From assembly GCA_015657535.1 (NCBI GenBank), contig JADHZB010000394.1, forward strand, positions 1 to 64,000: a stretch of 64,000 bases of DNA. Direction: 5' to 3'. The stretch's first letter is position 1, and each line of letters opens with the position of its first letter. The position numbers and the translations under genes are program-made. This document shows, one piece after another, positions 22,875 through 36,958 of the stretch. The stretch is from Nephromyces sp. MM_2019 (Eukaryota > Apicomplexa > Aconoidasida > Nephromycida). Below the pieces are notes generated by a model, which saw only the letters and a program-made list of their open reading frames with translations, was not told the origin of the DNA and ran no database searches.

Positions 22875-25724
22875 ATGCTTATTCAGAGCGATGAAGAAGA
22901 TGAGGCACTGCTCTATAAAAGTCTAATCAATCCTAAGAAAAAATTACGCAAGAAGTATTATTCTGAAAATTCGATTTATGGCATATTTGCAAATGATCAT
23001 CTTGGAAGCTCAGACGAAGAAGATGGAGGCGAACAACATAGCAACAACAATCCCAACAGGCCAATCCAATTCGTAAGTGGGGGTACTAGCCGATCAACTC
23101 TTCATAACCCAACACAATCTGTTATTATTGACCCTAATTCCAATCCCAGAGGCAAACCTCGTGACAATGGCCGAATCGAAATATACGAAAATGACAAAGA
23201 GAGCTCAAGTGATGATTCCGACTCTCCTAAAAGCGATAATTTAGGACAGCAGAAATTTATTACAAAAAAAAGGTACTCTACCCAAGCAACTCACGTTAGA
23301 ATAAGTGATAATTCCGACTCTGAAGATGATGAACCCACTCCAAACACAGTAAAATTTCAATTTAGTGATGCCAACCCAGCTTCTACAACCAAATTACAGG
23401 ATTATAAAAAGAGCCAACCAAAAGCTTCTTGGAATATGGATAAAATGCATAAAGCATATGGTGTTGGATTTAAAATGATCCAAAAGATGGGTTATGCTGG
23501 AGGTAGCTTAGGAACAACAGGAGATGGCCTTGTGAACCCTATTGAAATTAAACCTCGAACAAAAAACTTAGGTTTACAAAATAAAGAAGAAAAAAGCCAT
23601 GATAATGGAACTCAACACAAGCCTATATCTGATCAATCTGCATTAGAAATATTGCTGGATAGGGGTGAAAAGTCAACTCCAAAACAGAATTGGAAGGCTT
23701 CAAGGGACTCGAAGCCTTCCCAAATCATTTACAAATCTGGATCTGCAACAATCTATGACACTTTAGAAAGTCTTAGCAACGAAAAATCTCAATTTATGCG
23801 AATTATTGATATGACAGGAGAACAACCTAGGGTTATAAATTCTTCGGAAACAAATTCATGGGCGGTGAACAGCATCAATCCCTTTCCCAGTAAAAATTCT
23901 TTCAAACCCTTGAATAAATTGCACAAATCACTATTAAATCTAAAGTCTAACATAGAAACAAACTTAAAATCTGTAACAAGAGACTTTAAACTTGAGGAGA
24001 ATGCCATTATTTCCCTTGCCCACGACATTCAGCAATTAAATCGCAATATAACTCTAAGTGAAACAAAAATTGAAGATATATCACATCTGAAGCTACAATT
24101 GTCCGATTTGCAAAAGAAATTCATAGCCCTGGGATTTAAGAGTGCTGATAATACCAAACGTGACCAAAAAATTTTAGCAAAATACACCTTGAATGCTGAG
24201 GATCCTAATTGGAACTTAAAAGATGCACCTACTAAAAATACTTCATTTGACGACCAAGTAGACACAATATCTTTAAGCTTATCATCAATAAACTCTTCAA
24301 CTGAGCCATCAAATGTAAAAGTTAACGAAAAAAATCATATAAATCATACTATGATGATCGATTTGTTTAACAGCCTTTCAAGAAGGTTTGAAGAGAACCC
24401 GGATATCATCTCTATAACCCGAATAGCTTTTATCTTTATAATTCCAATTTTTAGACACGCGTTCCATAACTGGGATCCATCCTTAAGGCCAAATCTTATG
24501 AATGAAGAGTTGAAGGACTGGTTTAAGTTTTTTAATCAAAAAGAAATCCAGCTAAATCTGTCTGATTTAGTCATTTATGATTCTTTTATTTCGTTGTACC
24601 CATTATCAATCAATTCATTTGAGAAACTTGAGCCTCAACCATCTACATTGAGCAACTCAGAATTATTTCAAATATTCCTGGATGGCATTATAGATACCCC
24701 ACTAAGACATTTTTTAGTCAATGAATGGAGTGCCTTTGATCCAGCGCCTGCTATCACTATAATTGAGACCTGGAATGACATTTTAAGCCCATTTCTTGTA
24801 TCATCCTTGCTTCGCGATATTATAATATCAAAACTTAACACTGCTATTGAATCATGGAATGTGAGAACTTATGACATAAGCTTGAGCAGCTTCATTCATC
24901 CTTGGCTACCTCTCCTAGGACCCATGGTTAGCTATTTGGAAGATCCAATACGATATAAGATATCTCAAGTAATTCAGAATTTTTATCCACCAAACAACAT
25001 TCTACTCAACTTTCTATCTCCTTGGAAATTATTTTTTGATTCTTACTCGTGGGAAAGCCTTTTAATTAGGTACATTACTCCTAAGCTACAGGAATATATA
25101 CGATCTAGTCCAATTAGGCCAGATTCACAAAATTTAGAGCCTATACAAGCTTTATTCACATGGACAGACCTTTTGGGTGCTGATAATATAGCTGATATAC
25201 TTGATATACACTTTTTTCCTGAATGGCTGAAGGTCTTAAGAGATTGGCTATCTTTCCCATCTGCGGATTATCAAGAGATTCACACATGGTATCAAGGATG
25301 GAAAAGCATATTTCCTGAAAACATTTATTCTCGTAGCTCCATAAAGTCTCGCTTCAAGCAAGCTTTACAAATAATCAATCAAGTTATATCTTCTGATTAT
25401 AAGCAAGAAATTCCTACCAAGTCCGAGCCTATTTCTCAAAAATCAGAAAACATTCCTCTGCTACCTAAAGAGCCACCCCCTCCAACTCCTGAGGAATTTA
25501 AAGAAAAGCTCAGTCTAAAGGATTACATGGAAGTGTTGGCAGCCACAAATAACCTAATTTTTAAACCTCAATTTGGCAGGATAATTGAAGGGAAACAAGT
25601 TTATAGCTTTGGAAAAGTTTCTATGTATATAGATAACAAAGTTATCTTCTATTTTAACCAAGGAAACTGGATACCAGCTAATATTAATGACATTTTACAC
25701 TTGGGAAAGACTAGAAAACATTAA
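22875..25724 (+). CDS. G-patch splicing factor TFIP11/Ntr1 (STIP) family
   Basis: Single exon of 949 residues, within the family's usual range. The N-terminus is acidic (SDEEDE, SSDEEDGG), as in the TIP-N region. A G-patch is centred near residue 200: YGVGFKMIQKMGYAGGSLG, followed by GLVNPIE. The long C-terminal half has the Trp-rich helical GCFC region (WNDILSPFLVSSLL, HPWLPLLG, SWESLLIRYI, FFPEWLKVLRDWL) and a terminal segment with FGKVSMYIDN and GNWIPANI that is diagnostic of TFIP11. Together with the DEAH helicase Prp43/DHX15 this protein dismantles the post-splicing intron-lariat spliceosome. The lack of introns contrasts with its neighbours. A short Lys/Ser-rich linker separates the G-patch from the helical half. 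Confidence 0.95.
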   Translation: MLIQSDEEDEALLYKSLINPKKKLRKKYYSENSIYGIFANDHLGSSDEEDGGEQHSNNNPNRPIQFVSGGTSRSTLHNPTQSVIIDPNSNPRGKPRDNGRIEIYENDKESSSDDSDSPKSDNLGQQKFITKKRYSTQATHVRISDNSDSEDDEPTPNTVKFQFSDANPASTTKLQDYKKSQPKASWNMDKMHKAYGVGFKMIQKMGYAGGSLGTTGDGLVNPIEIKPRTKNLGLQNKEEKSHDNGTQHKPISDQSALEILLDRGEKSTPKQNWKASRDSKPSQIIYKSGSATIYDTLESLSNEKSQFMRIIDMTGEQPRVINSSETNSWAVNSINPFPSKNSFKPLNKLHKSLLNLKSNIETNLKSVTRDFKLEENAIISLAHDIQQLNRNITLSETKIEDISHLKLQLSDLQKKFIALGFKSADNTKRDQKILAKYTLNAEDPNWNLKDAPTKNTSFDDQVDTISLSLSSINSSTEPSNVKVNEKNHINHTMMIDLFNSLSRRFEENPDIISITRIAFIFIIPIFRHAFHNWDPSLRPNLMNEELKDWFKFFNQKEIQLNLSDLVIYDSFISLYPLSINSFEKLEPQPSTLSNSELFQIFLDGIIDTPLRHFLVNEWSAFDPAPAITIIETWNDILSPFLVSSLLRDIIISKLNTAIESWNVRTYDISLSSFIHPWLPLLGPMVSYLEDPIRYKISQVIQNFYPPNNILLNFLSPWKLFFDSYSWESLLIRYITPKLQEYIRSSPIRPDSQNLEPIQALFTWTDLLGADNIADILDIHFFPEWLKVLRDWLSFPSADYQEIHTWYQGWKSIFPENIYSRSSIKSRFKQALQIINQVISSDYKQEIPTKSEPISQKSENIPLLPKEPPPPTPEEFKEKLSLKDYMEVLAATNNLIFKPQFGRIIEGKQVYSFGKVSMYIDNKVIFYFNQGNWIPANINDILHLGKTRKH

Positions 25725-26171
25725 GTATTTCTGAATATGATTTTACTATTTGATAAGCTTTTTAAGTTGAATTAAATTAAATAAAAAAAATTGGGATAGA
25801 ACAACAAATTGTGAAATATTTTCAACAAATATAATTAAGCAAGCAGTTGCTATAAAATACAATTAAACAAAAACGAAAACAAACTTGTATAATAATATCA
25901 TCGAACTCAATAACATTTCAATAATAATTCCTCATTCATATCTTTTGAAACTAAAAAGTTTTTCTGATCTATTTGTTTGTTACATTTTTTAAGGTTTAGT
26001 GTTATTTTAAATTGATAAAAGTCAATTTAATATATACCAACTTAAATCTTTTAAAATAAAATAGTCACTAAATGTTGTTTGCTCATTGTTAATCAGAAGT
26101 AGTTTATAAATCCAAAACATATTACCTTATTTATCATTATCCTATAAATAAAAAAATTCAAATGTTATAAT
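25725..26171. other. Intergenic spacer
   Basis: About 450 AT-rich bases between two plus-strand genes; no feature seen. Confidence 0.5.
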
Positions 26172-27485
26172 ATGCTGTGCTTTCTCATTCGATACTTCAA
26201 TCCAACACAAAACTTAGTGACTCGCATGTTTTCTTATAAGAATTTCTCGAATAAAGAAAATGTTTTGAATTTATTAAACTCAACATCTTCTATAAAAAGA
26301 AATATAAACCTTGATTACTCAAAAATCTTAACAACAATAACTAATGAAATAGAAGATTTTACAATCAAGGAGATATCTAGCGCTCTGAAGTGTTTAAACA
26401 AACTAGATTACTTACCTGAGAGCTTCCTTTTCAAAATCAGTGTTGGCATTTCTGAGAACATAGATCAAGCAAACCCTAGTGACGTTAATACAATCCTACA
26501 AGTTTATGCAAGCAAACGATTATACATCCCCATATTAATCAACAAAATACGAAATGTAGCCAATAAAAAACACAAATATTATTCGTTAGAAGAACTAATT
26601 TTTTATCACAATGGCTTAGCCAGACTTAACATTGTTGATAGGCCCATGCTCAATAATCTCAGAGAAAGCCTCATAGTTCATGAAAAGCTACTGAACTCAA
26701 AACTTATCTCTTCTATTGCTTACACTTGTGCTAAGGTTAACTTTTATGATACTGAACTATTTCAAAAATTAAATTATCATTTGAATGAGTCAAATCTAAG
26801 AAAGGTAGACGTTGAAAAGCTTGCTATCTTATTGCTCTCATTCTATTTGCAAAATGCGCTGTCTCCTGAACTCAAAGAGAAAATTATAGGCGAAATAAAT
26901 CTTCGTTTAGGTCAGTTATCACCAAAGGTATGATCTTTGAGGTTCCAAAGCATATATATTTTTTAACTAAAGATTAAATAATTGTTCAGTCTATAATAAC
27001 AGTGTAAAATAAGCTAAAATTAATCTGAAATTGCATTTGTAATTGATCCATCTACAAATTATTGACACCATTTATTTCAAAATTTGTTGCTTACATTTTG
27101 AATTTATTTTAAAATCTTTCATATAATTATAAAAGCCATAATTTTTCTATATTCATATTCCCAGTACACATATTACATTCTTAAGACTTATGGTCTGTTG
27201 AATATCCAAGGACAAAAAAATTTCGTCAATCCAATCTTAAATCAACTTCCAAGGATACTCATAACTGCTCATCCACTCGAAATCATAGCTATTTATAATG
27301 CACTTGGAGAACTTTCTGCCTTGAGCCCTTTCTTGATAGACATATATGTTCGATCGACAAGACTACAACCCAGTTGGTATCATGAGAAAACTCTCAAGTT
27401 GATTCCAGAACAACAAATCTTGTTTAATAAATTAACTAATAATAAATATAAACCTCCTTTAGATCCTACAATCACCTTTGTTTAA
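26172..27485 (+). CDS. Helical-repeat protein, probably mitochondrial (FASTK/HPR-like)
   Basis: Two exons: 26172 to ~26928 ending in SPKV/K, then a TCCCAG acceptor near 27165 restoring the frame to the stop at 27485; about 360 residues. The N-terminus is basic and hydrophobic with no acidic residue for the first ~27 positions, consistent with a mitochondrial presequence. The body consists of repeated amphipathic helix pairs about 35-40 residues apart (for example SSALKCLNKLDY, NTILQVYASKRL, SSIAYTCAKVNF, AILLLSFYLQNA, AIYNALGELSAL). That pattern is known from apicomplexan and algal octotricopeptide/heptatricopeptide proteins that bind organellar RNA or rRNA fragments. No RAP domain is seen at the C-terminus. 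The family assignment is by pattern only. Confidence 0.65.
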
Positions 27486-28823
27486 AAATTCACTTGAAAT
27501 CTTATTATTGGAATCTTTGGATCCTAAAATTTTAGAATTAATTGAATACGATAAGCTATAACAATTTTACTCAAATATTTCAGTTATTAAGTCAAGCTTT
27601 ATTTTAGTATCCTAGTTTAAACTTAACAACCACTTAGCCATTATTTAATTTCTTTAGTTTTACAAATGGTTTCGATTAATCTTTCAAAGGAAACATCAGG
27701 ATTGTTTTTAAAACTAGTAATGTTTTTGTTACATCTTTTCTAAAATAATTTCCTATTATCTTAATCTTTTACAAGTTATATATAGCTCATATAAATTTTA
27801 CAATATAGTATTGAGCATTACTCTAGAATTTGAACATTTATGAAAAATGAAGCCTTGATATAAAAAGAAGAAACAAAATTTTACTAAAGATTAAAATAAT
27901 AGAATCATATTTATTTAAATGATTTGAAAGTTTATAATAAGACTCATTTATCAATCATTTCTTGATAAAATCATAGCGATAAGAAAAATAATCACTGACT
28001 TATTCGCTATCTTGATTTTAATTGCTTCTAATATGAGTAATCAATTAGTAATAATGTTACTTAGAGAATGAAAATTTTAACTTTGTTGTCTTATAATATG
28101 TCTAGTAATCAAATGAATTGTCTAAAACGATAAATATTTTATTCTATTTATTTTAGGAAATATAATTAATTAAATAATGAACCCTTTTAGGTTAATCCCA
28201 TTCGTAACCTCCAGAAAAGGAAAGAGTATTAAATTTGTAAGGAAATGTGTAATCTCTACTTAACTTATATTATTTACTAATGGGGAGGGAAGAGGGAAAG
28301 GTAAATAACTTCATAGAGAAATATAAACATAGGATGATTATAAAATATAATAAATGAAGAAAAGCAGATGATGACGGCACCTTATGTGAGTAAAAAATTT
28401 GACAGACTTGAATCTTAAAAATTAGGTAAGTAATCATACCACGGCAAAACTTAATGTTAAACATTATATCAACCTACATTCGAATTGGTAGGCACAGTAG
28501 CTTCTTAAGTAGCATCTTGTTCAGACAAAAATTGGATTAATTGTATTTTGAATAAAACTTGTTTAATTGACAAGCATTAATCAACATGCTCACCTCATCG
28601 AACACCCCCTTTTTGAAGTTGAATAATTTACCAAAAATTAATTTTAATCCATCAGAATAAAATATTTAGATCTTTTTAAAAATAAATATCAATTAAAAAA
28701 TTTTATATCATTTAACTTGAAACTAATTTAGTTTAAAAACAATCTAACCAGTAATTATCTTCTTAAACAATTCAGCTATCTTATTTTTCGTTCTAAAAAG
28801 CCTCAACATTATTAATAACCAAC
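27486..28823. other. Intergenic spacer
   Basis: About 1.3 kb, AT-rich. A 64-codon minus-strand frame (28270-28464) looks like chance. The right end is presumably the BiP promoter; I do not see an unambiguous heat-shock or ER-stress element. Confidence 0.5.
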
Positions 28824-31226
<2,403 letters not shown>

Positions 31227-31465
31227 GTGAAATAAAATTCTCAAATATTTCAATAAAAACAAAAACATAAGAATTTTAGATAGAAAACAAATTTTAAACG
31301 TGCTAAACCATTTTTTTCATAGCAGATTTTTACAGTTTTCTAGTAATTTATAACTCTAAATTCTTTTATACGAGAATTACTGTATAAAAGAAACTATTAA
31401 AAGTGTCAAGACTATTGTATTGTTAAATATTCCTAATATTTACACTATGAATTTTTCAGGAAACA

Positions 31466-33222
31466 TTAGTTAGATTCTTCAAGTATGATTTCATGTATTT
31501 TGACACTTTTATCATCAATCTCCAGGTAACTTTCGCCCTTATTCATACCCAACAAGTTTACTCGTTCTGTAATACATCCTTTATTTCCTAAGATTACAAA
31601 ATAAAATTTCACATTTCTAGTAACAATTTTCTTAGAAAAGATTTACTATTAATGACATCAAGTATCTGATCTTGGAGATTATCCGACATAGATTTTATTG
31701 CTTCGGGGGACTATTAAGAAATCAAGATGCTATAAATCATAGTTTTTAGAAAGTATAAAATCTACAAACTTTAATTCTGTGAACAGCTTTAGTATACGCT
31801 AAATCACATTTATTTTTCTGGATAACACAACGATCTTTATTCATAGATTTAACTGAAGGCTTAAAAGATGTATTTTCAGCTTGGTTCTGTATAAATGGCT
31901 AATGATTAAAACTCAATTCTATAGATAGCTAGGAATAAATTTAATTACATTTTCAGGTGTCACATTTTCTTTATTAAAGGTTTTATCAGTTAAATTAATG
32001 CTTTTTACGTCCATTAAACATTTTTCGTATTCTAATTTCAAAATTTTGAGATTATACCATGTGGAATTATAGTAGATAATTTTCACTTGCCTGATTTTAA
32101 AGTATTTATTTCCTTTTCTTGCTTTTTGTAAAGTAAAAAGTAGTTTTGAGCCTTCATTTTAAAGCGATTAACTGAGTTGGTTATGTAAGTAAATTATCTT
32201 TTAAGTCTAAGGTCTTAAACTAATAAGATCATACCCTCATCTTTTAAGTCTTCCAGGTTTTGAAAATCTTTATCATCTTCATCACATAGCTTGGCTACTT
32301 TTTGCCTAAATATTTATAGGAACTCAATTATTTGAGAAAAGATTTTTAAAAATGATAAAATTTGCTCCTTATACTACAACTTAAGCCTTTAGAGTATTAT
32401 GTAAATGAAGGAAATATTAACCTTTTCAATTTAAATTCAATCTTGTCTGTGATACAAAAATTATAAAAACAAAATGAAATTAATAAAAGGAACTCTTTGT
32501 TTTAAGTGTCGTACCGAAATCAGGTTCAGATGAATTGTTGGCCCTGTAATATGCTCTCAATTGGTGTAGGGATGCTAATTTAAATATATAATACTTTCTG
32601 ATTTAAAAAGAACAACAACTTGAGATTTTCATCTTACGTGATGATTTAAGAAGTTTCAACTTTCCTCTTTCTTGAGTGAAAGGAATTGTCCATGGGTCTA
32701 GATCCCTTAGTAAAAATCAAATTTCTAACTTTAGACCTAATTTAAATGGAAATAATTTATATAAATTTACCTTCTCATTGAAGCCCTGAAGCAACTTTTG
32801 TTTACTAAACCATAATAAATTCCACACTTGCGTGTATTATGTTGCATGATTTGGTAAAAGGTAGACCTCCTATCTAATTCACATGGTAATGTAGAATTCA
32901 AATCATCAAATTCAAAGCCCAAACTCGAGTTAGGTTCAATTTTATCATCTAGAAGTTGTGGGGTTGAAGATTCCGAATCTTTGTCCACTATTTCCTTCTT
33001 TTCGTTGCCCTCGTAAATATTTTTCTTTCCTAGTATATTATACCTTATTTGGACCTTCTCGTTAAGCTTATTAGAGTCGACATAAGTACACTTTTTAGAA
33101 GATTGATTATCTTTAATCTCTGCTACAGAACTTTTCCACTCTTTATCATTTTGACTGGTTTCTGCTTTATAAAAACTAAGCTGCTTCTTGGAATATAAAT
33201 ATGGGCTATAAAGACTTTCCAT
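31466..33222 (-). CDS. Hypothetical coiled-coil protein, about ten small exons
   Basis: The first exon (33222 to ~32770, ~150 codons) has an acidic, Ser-rich N-terminal half and ends with a Cys/Arg patch (NTRKCGIYYGL, CFRASMRR). I could chain nine further small exons downstream by phase: DLDPWTIPFTQERGKLKLL (~32700), PSLHQLRAYYRANNSSEPDF (~32560), then ~32440, ~32300, ~32180-32110, ~32030-31955, ~31875-31775, ~31725-31670 and 31590-31466. The middle (FKMKAQNYFLLYKKQEKEIN) is a likely coiled coil. One intron appears to use a GC donor (CAG|GCAAGTG near 32095). Total about 340 residues. No domain or family is recognised; no signal peptide or membrane segment. Exon borders after the first are hand-made. 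Confidence 0.6.
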
Positions 33223-33657
33223 ACTTTAAAACAAATTTAATATACTTATATCTAAGCAATAATTTGGATAGGATTCCCATAGGTAAATACTAAATTTCTT
33301 AATTAAGTGAGAATATATTTAGAAATGGCACACTGAATTTTGGAAATTGGATAAATATTAAAGAATAAACCCTAAAAGGAGTTTCACTCACAAAGTGACT
33401 TGGAAAATTAGAGAGCAGTGCCCTTTAATGCTTTAATAAAGTTTTATAAATTATATTTTATAGCTTTTTAGTGCCACGATAAGGTGATTTTAATATAAAT
33501 TCGTTTAACTTAATCAGCTAGAATCAAATTAGATTAAAATGAAATAAATGATTGAAAAATTTTAACGAGATTGGTATCTACACCAATATGAATTCCTTGC
33601 AATTAATTTAATGATATTGATTAAAATTCGTTTTAAGTAGCTTCAAATTTTAGAAAC
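33223..33657. other. Divergent promoter region
   Basis: About 435 AT-rich bases between the divergent coiled-coil genes at 33222 (minus) and 33658 (plus); presumed shared upstream region. Confidence 0.5.
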
Positions 33658-35080
33658 ATGAAGATTATTTATGATTGTCGGCGATTTTACATTTTACTGA
33701 TAATATTCATAGATGTTTTTATAGTAGAAGGCTTTATTAACGATTTATTGCCTGCGATTGGGCAAGGAGTGCTATCGTCACTTTCGCCTACACCATTACA
33801 GTCCCAAAGGCCAAATTACTTCAATCCAGGAATATCAAATCAGCTAAGTGGGAGCAAGTTTTTAACACAGCCGTCACAAAGCATAAATCAAATTAATAGC
33901 GAGGATAGTTTAAAGGGTATGAATCAGAAACCGAATTCAGAAGAGATTTTAAATATTCAACCACCTAGGATAGATTCTGGTAATGTTTTGTTAATAAAGT
34001 ACTTATTAAATTTAACTAAGGATTGTAGACTTAGCAAAATCGTATGATTCACATCAAAAGATGCTAAGGAGGCATCTAGATATGGAAAATGGGAGGATGA
34101 AAAGAGTAATGAAAAAGCTCGAGAATATGGATAACCGTAAAAGTTTTTTAAGATTTTGTTTACAATGATTGTGTCCCTCAATAGAATTAAATAACATAAG
34201 CTCTAGCACCTTAGGCGATGAAAAAAAAACTCCTACCGATCATGGGTCTTACACTCCTTACACAGGTACAATTAAAGACTTGGAAGGTAAATACAGTCTG
34301 TTTGAAAGGCATAAATCACTATATTTTTTTTTAGAAAAATCCTTAAGTGAATTTGAAGCACCTGTTATAGTGCTTGAAATACAGCCTTTACTTCCTGATG
34401 AGCGAAACGATGTATGTAAAGTATAAAAATAATTTAGAAATAGTAAAAATTCTTAAGGTGGATAAATCCTCGGAATGTATGTTACAAAAATTGGGTGCTG
34501 ATGATAATCCTACAATGAAAGCACTAAAAGAGTACGAATTGGCTAAACTTGGAAATATAAATGTAATTCCTTTTAGATATTTCAAAGATTATGCTAAAAA
34601 TTGCGATTTATCACTTCTAGACTTCCAGTCTTGAAGAAGTTCAACAGCAAATCAGTGACACTAACACAAAAATAAAAAACCTGCAGACCAAGCGAGAAAA
34701 TTTATATAAAAAGTAAATGTGTATAAATGCTCATAGTGAGTTTTACTTGAAATTTAAAGACTGAAGCAAAGTGGACACAAATTAGCTATAAATAAAAGTG
34801 ATAAATCAAGAGCAGATGCACTTTTTGCCAACAAGGGTATTACTTTTATTGTCATAATGAGTTCATAATTTAACTTTGTATTAATAGATTTGCAGAGAAT
34901 CGATCAAGAACTTAGTGTGCTTATGAACAAACTAGAAAAATTAAAGCAAGTTGAATCAACACGTATTGAAAAGGTATTATCCATACCGCTCATTTATAAC
35001 TCGTTGAAGTTACCATAAATTTAAAGGTGGCTAAGCATTCTAAGGATGGTGAGGAAGAGGAAGAAAATGAAAATGAATGA
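33658..35080 (+). CDS. Predicted secreted coiled-coil protein, unknown family
   Basis: The first exon starts with a signal peptide (basic YDCRR, then a hydrophobic run to about residue 25, cleavage near VEG), followed by a Ser/Pro/Gln-rich stretch. About eight further small exons chain by phase: DLAKSYDSHQKMLRRHLDM (~34029), QLNNISSSTLGDEKK (~34178), EKSLSEFEAPVIVLEIQPLL (~34335), VDKSSECMLQKLGADDNP (~34459), SSLEEVQQQISDTNTKIKNL (~34626), LKQSGHKLAINKSDKSRAD (~34762), LQRIDQELSVLMNKLEKLK (~34891) and an acidic C-terminus ending at 35080. The second half is heptad-like coiled coil. Roughly 310 residues. No family is recognised; in an apicomplexan such a protein would be a candidate exported or vacuolar protein, which is speculation. 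Alternative 3' exons to 35257 or 35737 are possible. Confidence 0.6.
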
Positions 35081-35911
35081 AATCTTAGAATAATAAATGA
35101 ATATATTTTTGAGTAAGGTTAAGTATGAAAAGTAATCACAAATTTTATTTAAAGTATTAAAAATACTTGAATTTCAGAAGCTAACAAGATGAGACTCGAA
35201 TCACTTAACCAGATAAAAAATGTAAATATAATTGAAGATGTCATGCCTATTCCCTGATGATTATTTATAATCTATAATATTTATGTCAAAGATTTTTAAT
35301 TTTGTTTTGTTAATATAGGCTTTTATCTATGCATAGTTAAATTTTGCTCTATTTTGGGGCATTTGTTTCTAATGCGATACCTTGTGCGCCTAATGTGTAA
35401 AATTATATCGAAAAGTTGTAGTTTGAAAAGTGGTTAGCGAGTTTATTTAATTATCATCACAATCAAAGCTATAGCTAGATATAGTGTTAATATTGATCTT
35501 TATAAAGTTTGAATCTTTTAATCCTTTCAAGTTGTAGAAATGTTTCAAGCCCAAATTATAAATATTTAGTTATATGCTATAGTTAGATATATATCCTATA
35601 TAAAAATGGAATTTTATGTCAATTTATTATCCTATTACGAATATATCTTTAAAATTGTCTTTTAGATTGATGAAATATCAAATAGATTTGATAAAAGCCT
35701 TATTCTAGCGATACCGTCTCCAACAAGTAATGTATGAAAAGATTTTTGATATCTGAAAACAATTCACTCCATTTGCTTACTGGAGTGTAAAGAAAAGGTT
35801 CAAGTTACCTTAGGAACCTAGGGCAAGCATCAATTAACTTTACACCATTTGTGTCTATAGGGCATGTCTGTTGGTAAGAAGTTTTATATTACATAAAAAT
35901 ATTTTCGCGGC
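35081..35911. other. Spacer with possible alternative 3' exons
   Basis: Between the ends of two convergent genes. Two exon-like segments preceded by good AG acceptors occur at ~35177-35257 and ~35668-35737 and could belong to the upstream secreted protein by alternative splicing. No other feature. Confidence 0.4.
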
Positions 35912-36958
35912 TTAAGGTCTTACCTTTAAAAGTTTCAATGGTTGGCAATGTGGATTATTGTGGTCGAAATTTGATTTTGGGATGGATTGTTTTATTTCTG
36001 ACTCGAAAATAGCCCAGGATTTAGTGTCTCTTGGAAGCTCTAGGTGAATACAGACTAAAAGACCTGAGTCAAAAGCACTGAAAATGAGGCCAAGGGATGA
36101 TACAATATTAGATGATGTACATAGAGCTTGTGGAAACAAGTTTGGTATATTTTGCCAAAAGTTATAAACAAAAAATAAATTAAGTGATTCATATCTCCAA
36201 ATAAGTATTTGTTTCGCAGTGCAGGAGATCATATATTTCTGGTCTTCCAAGAGCTCAACAGATAAGATAGAATCCTTTGCACCAGAATAATGCCTAATAT
36301 AACTAGCTTTTTGTAGAGAGTAGACTACAATAGGAATTTCGTCCATTATCAATCCTGGGATAATTCTCCGATAATATCCAGTGATGAGATAATTCTTAGA
36401 TTTGCAGAAACTTAAACATGAAACAGGTAGAGAGTGAGAATCAAGGGTGAATTCGAAGGGGTATTTATAAATTCCGGCTAGTTTTTTGCTTTCAATATAA
36501 AAAGATTTTAGTGAGCCGTCAGAATATCCACATATAACAGTGTTGTTCAATGGACATATTATGCTTGTCATCTTTACACCGTTTTCCAAAAGGATACAAT
36601 CATCATAGGGCGAAAGCTCCTCTTCCTCTGGTATAGTTGAGATGACATATAAATTTTTAGCTGAAAAAGCCCTTACTCGCCCATCGGAACAGCCACAGAA
36701 AATTGATGGACCAAGAGAACTGTTCTGGCAATAATTTGAACAAACTACCTTGAAATTTTGAGGGGTGTTGTAAAATCTTATTCTAGAGCCAGTAACGCTG
36801 GAAAATGATTCAATTAAAATGGAAGTTATAGTTATGATTGACACAGGTTTGCCTTTCTCTTGAGTCATGTAAGCACCCAAAATAGGGATCCTTTTGGTTA
36901 AAGGGATCTCATGTAAAGCTTCAATTCGTGTTACGGTGTTAAATTTTGGCTTAGTCAT
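35912..36958 (-). CDS. WD40-repeat-like protein
   Basis: Single exon. The first ATG in frame is at 36958, giving 348 residues; the frame is open upstream to ~37012 but contains no earlier ATG. Repeated beta-propeller-like blades are visible: FCGCSDGRVRAFS, VICGYSDGSLKSFY, YLITGYYRRIIPGL and MISCTAKQILIWRY. Each has the hydrophobic-GxxDGxLxxF/W pattern of WD repeats, mostly lacking the terminal WD dipeptide, so the repeats are divergent. About six to seven blades would fit. No second domain is visible to point to a complex or pathway. WD propellers are generic protein-interaction scaffolds, so no function is assigned. Confidence 0.75.
   Translation of the reverse strand: MTKPKFNTVTRIEALHEIPLTKRIPILGAYMTQEKGKPVSIITITSILIESFSSVTGSRIRFYNTPQNFKVVCSNYCQNSSLGPSIFCGCSDGRVRAFSAKNLYVISTIPEEEELSPYDDCILLENGVKMTSIICPLNNTVICGYSDGSLKSFYIESKKLAGIYKYPFEFTLDSHSLPVSCLSFCKSKNYLITGYYRRIIPGLIMDEIPIVVYSLQKASYIRHYSGAKDSILSVELLEDQKYMISCTAKQILIWRYESLNLFFVYNFWQNIPNLFPQALCTSSNIVSSLGLIFSAFDSGLLVCIHLELPRDTKSWAIFESEIKQSIPKSNFDHNNPHCQPLKLLKVRP

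Noticed and set aside
35790..35860. tRNA-like B-box word GGTTCAAGTTACC
   Set aside because: No A box at correct spacing and no cloverleaf can be folded.
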